The notes under the pieces: model-generated
Told to the model about the DNA's origin: nothing
What the model saw: the letters and a program-made list of their open reading frames with translations, nothing else
The model's database searches: none
Shown here: positions 58,845 through 64,000 of the stretch, piece after piece
Position numbering within the stretch: the first letter of the stretch is position 1
How the letters are laid out: each line of letters starts with the position of its first letter
Source: Nocardioides donggukensis
GTDB taxonomy: Bacteria; Actinomycetota; Actinomycetes; Propionibacteriales; Nocardioidaceae
DNA length: 64,000 bases
Direction: 5' to 3'
NCBI RefSeq assembly: GCF_014842875.1
Contig: NZ_JACYXZ010000001.1
Location: 1,178,001-1,242,000, forward strand
Made by a program: the position numbers and the translations under genes

Positions 58845-60560
58845 CTACTGCGGGGGCCGGCCGTAGGGGGAGCCCTGCCCGGGCGCCGCCGACGGGCGGT
58901 AGCCGGGCGGAGGCGTCGGCCCGGCGGACCTGGCCGGTGTCGGCGCGCCGGTCGGCGTCGCGGACGGCCCGGACTGCCCGGACTCCCCGGACGGCCCCGA
59001 CGCCCCGGACCCGGTGCCAGGTGCTCGCACCCGTCGAGCCAGCTCCACGCTCCGGCGGAGGACCACGCGGGCGTCGACGTGCCCGCCGAGCAGGAGCAGG
59101 GCCACCGCCACGAGCGCGGAGAGCAGGACGTAGAAGACCGTCGTCTGGAGGCCCTCCACCCCGCCGAACGAGGAGAACGACCGCTCGCGGCCGTCGCCGG
59201 CCAGCTCGCCTCCGGTGTGCAGGTTGGCGAAGCGGATCAGGAACGGCAGGACGACCAGCAGCAGGCCGAGGTGGACCAGCACGTCCCGGCGCACCCAGCG
59301 CCGCTCCGACGAGCTGCGCGCCACGACGTAGGTCGCGGCCGCGGCGGTGGCGAGCACCAGCAGCGGCGCCAGCCAGAACAGCCCTCCGTGGTCGGCCGCG
59401 AAGTCGCCGAGGCGGGCGAAGCTCACCTCCTCCTCGCCGTCGATCGAGCTCTCGGTGCCCACCGGCGCCAGGGACCCGAGGGCCAGCACCCGGAGCCCGA
59501 GCGCGGGCAGCACCGCGAAGAGCCCGATCACGTGCGGCAGGTCACGGGTCGAGTCGACGCCGGCGAGGATCGCGACGACGTAGAACACCCCGCACAGCAT
59601 CAGGCTCGCGAGCAGCACCACGATCCCGCGCAGGGGTGCCCGCAGCCACCCGTGCAGCACGTAGGCCACGGGGGAGGTCCACTCCCGCCGGAAGGCCAGG
59701 GTGGCGATCGCGAGCACGGTGAAGAGGACGAGGAAGCCCAGGATCAGGGCGCCGGCGATCGAGCTGACCGTGGGACCGTTCTGCACCACCAGTCCGGTGG
59801 TCGCGAGCGACTCGCCGTCGCTCCCGCGGTAGCCGCGGATGTCCGGCCTCGCGACCCGCACCAGCAGGGCGAGGAGCGTCAGCAGCACCGAGAGGACCAG
59901 GCCGGCGCGAGCGGCGTCGGCCAGGGCGGACCGGATGCTCGTGACGCCGGCGGTGGCGCGACGGAACACCGCCACGGCGACGCCCAGCGCCAGCACCGTG
60001 GCCAGCAGCGGATACTGCCCGATCGTGAAGGTGCCGTTGCCGCCCCTGTCCTGGACCAGGTCGGCGCCGAAGGTGGCTGTGGTGAGCACGCCGGTCAGGC
60101 CGATCGCGCTGGAGCCGTCGAGGTCGGTGGCGCCGGTCAGGGCGACGACCGTGGCCAGCACGAGGGCCACGCCGAACGCCGCACCGGCGGTGGCGAGGGC
60201 GCCCGGCCAGTTGCCCCGCGGCGCCCGGGACCGGTCCACTCGCGGCGCCTGCGGGTCGGCGAAGGGCACGATGGGAGGCGGGCCGGGCCGGTCGGGCCGG
60301 TAGGCCGGGCGGGACGGCTCCTCGGCGGGACGGGACGGCTCCTCGGCGGGACGGACTGCCGGGAACTGGGCGGTCGGCGGCACCTCCTCGGCGGGCTGCC
60401 GGGTCGGCTCCTGGGTCGGCTCCCGGGCGGGCTCCTGGACGGGCTGTTGGGCGGGGATCTGCACGGTCGGTCCGTCCGGCGCGGGCACGGCGGCGCCGCA
60501 GGCTCCGCAGAAGCGCTGGTCCTCGGTGGTCGGCGCACCGCACTGCGGGCACTGGCTCAT
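58845..60560 (-). CDS. Zinc-ribbon polytopic membrane protein
   Basis: The 571-residue protein starts with a zinc ribbon (CPQCG, then RFCGACG), a Pro/Glu-rich linker of about 80 residues with the repeated EEPSRPAEEPSRPA, then about ten helices and a final Pro/Gly/Ser-rich tail (SGASGPSGESGQSGPSATP). The helices include LATVLALGVAVAVF and IVVLLASLMLCGVFYVVAIL. I do not recognise the membrane domain. The pattern of ribbon plus membrane domain plus low-complexity tail occurs in actinobacteria. Its upstream neighbour is also a zinc-ribbon protein, so the two are probably functionally linked. Confidence 0.75.
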   Translation of the reverse strand: MSQCPQCGAPTTEDQRFCGACGAAVPAPDGPTVQIPAQQPVQEPAREPTQEPTRQPAEEVPPTAQFPAVRPAEEPSRPAEEPSRPAYRPDRPGPPPIVPFADPQAPRVDRSRAPRGNWPGALATAGAAFGVALVLATVVALTGATDLDGSSAIGLTGVLTTATFGADLVQDRGGNGTFTIGQYPLLATVLALGVAVAVFRRATAGVTSIRSALADAARAGLVLSVLLTLLALLVRVARPDIRGYRGSDGESLATTGLVVQNGPTVSSIAGALILGFLVLFTVLAIATLAFRREWTSPVAYVLHGWLRAPLRGIVVLLASLMLCGVFYVVAILAGVDSTRDLPHVIGLFAVLPALGLRVLALGSLAPVGTESSIDGEEEVSFARLGDFAADHGGLFWLAPLLVLATAAAATYVVARSSSERRWVRRDVLVHLGLLLVVLPFLIRFANLHTGGELAGDGRERSFSSFGGVEGLQTTVFYVLLSALVAVALLLLGGHVDARVVLRRSVELARRVRAPGTGSGASGPSGESGQSGPSATPTGAPTPARSAGPTPPPGYRPSAAPGQGSPYGRPPQ

Positions 60561-60616
60561 GGGAAGACCCTCCGATCCTGGGCTGGTGACACCGTCACCC
60601 TAGTGAGGTGTCCGGG

Positions 60617-61492
60617 TCAGGACGAAGCCCGGAGCAGGACCTCGCTGATCGCGGTGACGTTCTTGCGCAGGGGCCCGGTCCCGGGCGGGCTCACCGTGAG
60701 GATCCGCAGGCCGACACTGCGGGTGCGGACGCCCTCCACCGCGACGGTCTGCAGGTCGGTGCCCATGCGCAGGTCCTGGGTCACCGTGCTGCCGTCGTCG
60801 AAGATCCACTGCACGCGGGTGATCCGCCGGTTGAGGGGATACCAGTCGACGGTCCGGCCGCGGGCCGAGTCGGACTTCGCGTAGCCGTTGATCAGCCCCA
60901 CCTCGCGGATCACCGCCGGCTCGGGGAGCGTGAACGTGAGCGGCTTGCCGGAGGCGTCCCCTGCGGTGCGGAACGCGGTGGCGGGGTCGCCGTCGACCAT
61001 GTTGGCCAGGGCGTACCCCACCCTCCGACCGGCGAGGTCGCGCCCCGGGGGGAGCGGCCGCGGACCGCTCACCCGCGCCGTGCCCGACACGTCGTCGGCC
61101 CGCGGCGGCTCCGAGGGCGATGGGTCCGGTCCGTCGCTGCCTCCCGGGTCCTCGGCCCCGGTCGCCGCGACCGGGGTCTCGTCGTCGTCGGAGGTCAGCC
61201 AGACCCCGGTCGCGACCGCGGTGAGCAGGGCCAGGACGAGGGCGCCCAGCCAGAGGACCGGACGGCGGGCGGTCCGGGACTCCCCGGCCGCGGGTGGCGG
61301 TGCCCAGTCGGCGGGCTCGACCACCTCGTCGGCGAAGAGCGGGTAGCGGGACGTCGAGCCGGGGTCGGCCGCCGGGGGAGCGCCGGCCGACGTCGCGGGG
61401 GACGCACCGGGCACCGGGGCCCCGCAGCGGGTGCAGAACCGACCGGTCCGGCCGGTCCCCAGACGGGCACCGCAGCTCGCGCAGAAGTTCAT
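60617..61492 (-). CDS. Zinc-ribbon membrane protein with discoidin-like domain
   Basis: The 291-residue protein has an N-terminal zinc ribbon (FCASCGARLG, FCTRCGAPVP), a Pro/Ala-rich linker, one helix (LWLGALVLALLTAVATGVWL), an acidic Ser/Pro stretch and an extracellular beta-sandwich of about 130 residues (ALANMVDGDPATAFRTAGDA, IREVGLINGYAKSDSARGRT), which looks like a discoidin/F5-8-type glycan-binding fold. It is a single-pass protein with a cytoplasmic ribbon and outside binding domain. GGAGGG precedes the ATG at 61492. It lies 57 bases upstream of the other zinc-ribbon gene. Confidence 0.82.
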   Translation of the reverse strand: MNFCASCGARLGTGRTGRFCTRCGAPVPGASPATSAGAPPAADPGSTSRYPLFADEVVEPADWAPPPAAGESRTARRPVLWLGALVLALLTAVATGVWLTSDDDETPVAATGAEDPGGSDGPDPSPSEPPRADDVSGTARVSGPRPLPPGRDLAGRRVGYALANMVDGDPATAFRTAGDASGKPLTFTLPEPAVIREVGLINGYAKSDSARGRTVDWYPLNRRITRVQWIFDDGSTVTQDLRMGTDLQTVAVEGVRTRSVGLRILTVSPPGTGPLRKNVTAISEVLLRASS

Positions 61493-61555
61493 CCGGCTCC
61501 CTCCGATCGCCGGCCAGCGTATGCGAACCGGCCGGGTCGGGCGAACCCGCGCGGG

Positions 61556-62617
61556 TCAGGATCCGGATCGGCGGCCGGTGGCGAGATCGCCGGCGCCGAC
61601 CCGGCCGACCGCGCCGGGCAGGCGGCGTACCGCCTGGGCGAGTGCCCTCAGGTCCGAGCCGAGCAGCGCCTGCGGCCCGTCGCAGAGAGCGGTCTCCGGG
61701 TCGGGGTGGACGTCGACGATGACCCCGTCGGCGCCGACCGCGATGGCGGCCCGGGAGAGCGGCACCACGAGATCCTTGCGTCCGGCCGCGTGCGAGGGGT
61801 CGACGATGATCGGGAGGTGGCTGGTCGCCTGGACCACGGGGATCGCGGAGATGTCCAGGGTGTTGCGGGTGGCCGGCTCGAAGGTGCGGATGCCGCGCTC
61901 GCAGAGCACGACGTCGAGGTTGCCGCGCTGGGCGATGTACTCGGCGGCCATCAGCCACTCCTCGATGGTGGCGGTCATCCCGCGCTTGAGGAGCACCGGC
62001 TTGCCGCAGCCGCCGACCGCCTGGAGCAGGCCGAAGTTGGCCATGTTGCGGGTGCCGATCTGCAGCATGTCGGCGTGCTCGGCGACCACGTCCACGTCGC
62101 GGGCGTCCACGATCTCGGTCACGACCGGCATGCCGGTCGCCTCCCGGACCCCGGCCAGGATCTCCAGCCCGGCCACCCCGAGGCCCTGGAACGCGTACGG
62201 CGAGGTGCGCGGCTTGAAGGCACCGCCACGCAGGATCGTGGCTCCTGCGGACTGCGCCATCCGCGCTGCCTCGAAGGTCTGGTCGGCGGTCTCCACCGCG
62301 CACGGACCGGCGATGAAGGTGAAGGCGTCCGGGCCGACCGGCACCTGGCCGCCCGGGGGTCCGACCCACACGGTGGAGCGCTCGCTGTGGTGCTGGCGGC
62401 TGACCAGCTTGTAGGGGTCGGAGATCCGGTGCACGTCGGCGACGCCGCGCAGCGTGCGCAGGTTCAGGTGGTGGAAGGACTCGATGTCACCGACCAGGCC
62501 GATGATCGTGCGGACCACGCCCTTGGACACGAACGCCTCACCACCGACGCCCTCGACCCGCTCCACGACGTGGGCGACGTCCTCATCGGTGGCGTCGGGG
62601 GACATCACGACGACCAT
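61556..62617 (-). CDS. aroF: DAHP synthase, class I beta (AroF-like)
   Basis: The 353-residue enzyme has an N-terminal ferredoxin-like regulatory domain (MVVVMSPDATDEDVAHVVER, residues 1-70) followed by the class I barrel: FIAGPCAVETADQTFEAARM, GATILRGGAFKPRTSPYAFQ, GKPVLLKRGMTATIEEWLMA, PIIVDPSHAAGRKDLVVPLS. The ferredoxin-like part usually serves feedback control by tyrosine or chorismate products. TAGCCT ends seven bases before the ATG. It is a second, unrelated-class synthase for the same reaction as the class II gene 3.7 kb upstream. Confidence 0.94.
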   Translation of the reverse strand: MVVVMSPDATDEDVAHVVERVEGVGGEAFVSKGVVRTIIGLVGDIESFHHLNLRTLRGVADVHRISDPYKLVSRQHHSERSTVWVGPPGGQVPVGPDAFTFIAGPCAVETADQTFEAARMAQSAGATILRGGAFKPRTSPYAFQGLGVAGLEILAGVREATGMPVVTEIVDARDVDVVAEHADMLQIGTRNMANFGLLQAVGGCGKPVLLKRGMTATIEEWLMAAEYIAQRGNLDVVLCERGIRTFEPATRNTLDISAIPVVQATSHLPIIVDPSHAAGRKDLVVPLSRAAIAVGADGVIVDVHPDPETALCDGPQALLGSDLRALAQAVRRLPGAVGRVGAGDLATGRRSGS

Positions 62618-62624
62618 GCCGTCG

Positions 62625-62630
62625 AGGCTA
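62625..62630 (-). promoter_or_regulatory. -10 box of the leaderless aroF gene
   Basis: AGGCTA (TAGCCT on the minus strand) lies seven bases before the ATG at 62617, in the 62-base gap after the EamA gene stop. Confidence 0.45.
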
Positions 62631-62679
62631 GTGCAGCGCGGCGGCCCGAGCCGGTGCGGACCAGGATGCGGTCGTGCGG

Positions 62680-63576
62680 TCAGACCGCGATGTGGGTGAC
62701 CTCGGCCTCGATCCGGCGTCGGGGGAGGAGCTCCACGATGAGCATCGCCGCCAGCACCATCAGGCCGCCGGAGACCAGTCTCGTGGTCAGGTCCTCGCCG
62801 CCGGCGAGCACCGCGAAGAACGCGGCGAACACCGGCTCCATGCTCATGATGATCGCGGTCCGCGTGGGTGGGAGGTGGGCCTGGGCCCAGGTCTGACCGG
62901 CCATCGCGAGGGCGGCGGCGAAGACCGCCATGTAGAGGATGCTGGCCCAGTCCCGCCCGTTGTCGGGCAGCTCGATCCCGTTCGGCACCGCGCCCACGAA
63001 GCACACGACCGAGATCACCCCCAGCTGCACGATCGACATGCCCATGGCCTCACCGGGTGTGGACCAGGCGCCGAGGCCCACGATGTGCAGCGCGTAGACC
63101 AGGGCGGCCACGAGCGTGAGCGACTCGCCGTACCCGAACACCACCCCGGCCGGCTGGAGGGTGAGCACGCCGATCCCGGCCAGGGCCAGCGCCACGGCCA
63201 GCCAGGTCAGGCCGCCGATCCGGGTCCGCAGCAGCACCGCCGCCAGGATCGGCGTCAGCACGACGTACAGCCCGGTGATGAAGCCCGACACCGAGGCGGC
63301 GGTGTGGGCCAGACCGATCGTCTGCAGCACCTGGGCGCCGGCGTAGAGGCAGCCGAGCACGGTCGCCTGCCGCCACGACTCGGGCGAGAGCCGGCCGACC
63401 GCGCGGGGGAACATCAGGAACAGCGCGACGGTGGCGATCGGGAACCGGACCGCGAGGAAGTCCAGGGCGCTGATCCGGTCGGTGAGGTCCTTGATCAGGA
63501 AGAACGTGCTGCCCCAGGTGGCGGTCATCGCCAGCAGTGCCAGCGTGGCCAGCAGGGTGAGGTGCCGCTCCCTCAC
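62680..63576 (-). CDS. EamA-type (DMT superfamily) transporter
   Basis: The 298-residue membrane protein has ten helices in two EamA halves: MTATWGSTFFLIKDLTDRIS at the start of the first and LYMAVFAAALAMAGQTWAQA with PTRTAIIMSMEPVFAAFFAV in the second. It is probably an exporter of amino acids or other metabolites. The start is GTG 63576, overlapping the end of the endonuclease IV gene by 4 bases (GTGA), so the two are co-translated. The long frame further upstream is a shadow of endonuclease IV. Confidence 0.9.
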   Translation of the reverse strand: MRERHLTLLATLALLAMTATWGSTFFLIKDLTDRISALDFLAVRFPIATVALFLMFPRAVGRLSPESWRQATVLGCLYAGAQVLQTIGLAHTAASVSGFITGLYVVLTPILAAVLLRTRIGGLTWLAVALALAGIGVLTLQPAGVVFGYGESLTLVAALVYALHIVGLGAWSTPGEAMGMSIVQLGVISVVCFVGAVPNGIELPDNGRDWASILYMAVFAAALAMAGQTWAQAHLPPTRTAIIMSMEPVFAAFFAVLAGGEDLTTRLVSGGLMVLAAMLIVELLPRRRIEAEVTHIAV

Positions 63577-64000
63577 GAGCCGGCCGCCCGCAACCTGCGC
63601 AGCAGCTCCAGGTCGGCGTTCCCCGGCTCCCGGGACCCCGGCGTCTCGAGGACGAAGGGGACCCCGGCGGTGGCCGGGTGTGCCAGCAGCTCGGTGAAGG
63701 CGGCGGTGCCGATGTGGCCGGCGCCGAGGTTCTGGTGCCGGTCCTTGAACGCCCCGCGCACGTCCATCGAGTCGTTGGCGTGGACCAGCCGCAGCCGGTC
63801 GGCGCCGCCCACCTCGACCACCCGGTCGACGGTCGCGGTGGTGCCGCCCGGCTCGTCCAGTGGCGCCCCGGCCGCGAAGACGTGGCAGGTGTCGAGGCAG
63901 ATCCCGGCCCGGGGGTGGAAGTCGAGCGCCGCGAGGTACGGCGCGAGGTCGTCGACGCCGGCGCACAGCGAGCGGCCCTGTCCTGCGGTGGGCTCCAGCA
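63573..64000 (-). CDS. nfo: Endonuclease IV, C-terminal part (cut by window edge)
   Basis: The last 142 codons of the gene are visible. All zinc-site segments of the second half are present: LEPTAGQGRSL (metal Glu), ICLDTCHVFAAG (Asp and His), RLVHANDSMD (His), FKDRHQNLG (Asp-Arg-His) and FVLETPG (Glu). The enzyme nicks abasic sites in DNA for base-excision repair; it uses three zinc ions in a TIM barrel. The N-terminal half is outside the window. The stop overlaps the start of the EamA gene. Confidence 0.93.
   Translation of the reverse strand, partial: LEPTAGQGRSLCAGVDDLAPYLAALDFHPRAGICLDTCHVFAAGAPLDEPGGTTATVDRVVEVGGADRLRLVHANDSMDVRGAFKDRHQNLGAGHIGTAAFTELLAHPATAGVPFVLETPGSREPGNADLELLRRLRAAGS

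Overview
The window is a 64 kb stretch of a very GC-rich actinobacterial chromosome. Several signs point to the Nocardioidaceae (Nocardioides-like), although this placement is inferred: the order ctaE-qcrC-qcrA beside trpD, an RNase T/UvrC-like fusion and a RipC-like NlpC/P60 protein, a DUF222/13E12-type HNH protein, many GTG/TTG starts, and many genes whose -10 box (TANNNT) ends 6-7 bases before the start codon, as in leaderless actinobacterial transcripts. No rRNA, tRNA, prophage or CRISPR was seen.

Layout. 0-12.8 kb: the end of the cytochrome bc1/aa3 cluster (qcrA partial, qcrC, ctaE), a CtaG-like assembly protein, trpD, a stand-alone Lrp ligand-binding domain, the exonuclease/GIY-YIG fusion, an HTTM-like membrane protein, a c-di-AMP (ydaO-type) riboswitch in front of an NlpC/P60 hydrolase, and two metalloproteases. 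12.8-21.9 kb: a Tad/Flp pilus locus on the minus strand (cpaB, tadZ, tadA, a VWA-TadB fusion, tadC), followed without gaps by a histidine kinase and a LuxR-type regulator, then two Flp pilins, one only 53 residues long. 22-31.6 kb: fadD, then SRPBCC-ArsA-DUF5304-ROK glucokinase, the remaining Tad genes (tadE, tadG), a second ROK kinase and a LOR/SDH-like protein.

31.6-34.5 kb: an array of about two dozen palindromic repeats. The left part is mainly in one orientation and the right part wholly in the other, and between them lies a lone 92-residue GIY-YIG nuclease gene. This is the best candidate for an undescribed element. 34.6-47 kb: a PlsC acyltransferase, a 2,880-residue DUF11-repeat surface protein with an LPNNG-type tail, and a divergent MacS/MacR-like two-component operon. 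47-51.6 kb: a 32-nt tandem repeat, a lipoprotein, the DUF222-HNH protein, a 16-nt minisatellite, an MFS transporter and a coiled-coil protein. 51.6-64 kb: glycerol kinase with a DUF1028 protein, another MFS protein, a phosphofructokinase with pyrophosphate-type signature residues, two unrelated classes of DAHP synthase, threonine aldolase, two zinc-ribbon membrane proteins, an EamA transporter and the 3' part of endonuclease IV.

How they fit together. The respiratory, trp, cell-wall, glucokinase, plsC, MacRS, pfk and aroG genes look like an old conserved actinobacterial neighbourhood. The Tad locus, the repeat/GIY-YIG cluster, the giant DUF11 gene and the DUF222-HNH/minisatellite block look like accessory additions. 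A shared GGWCTAGWCM palindrome lies 136-185 nt before the start codons of three Tad transcription units, which suggests coordinated control, perhaps by the two-component system encoded in the locus.
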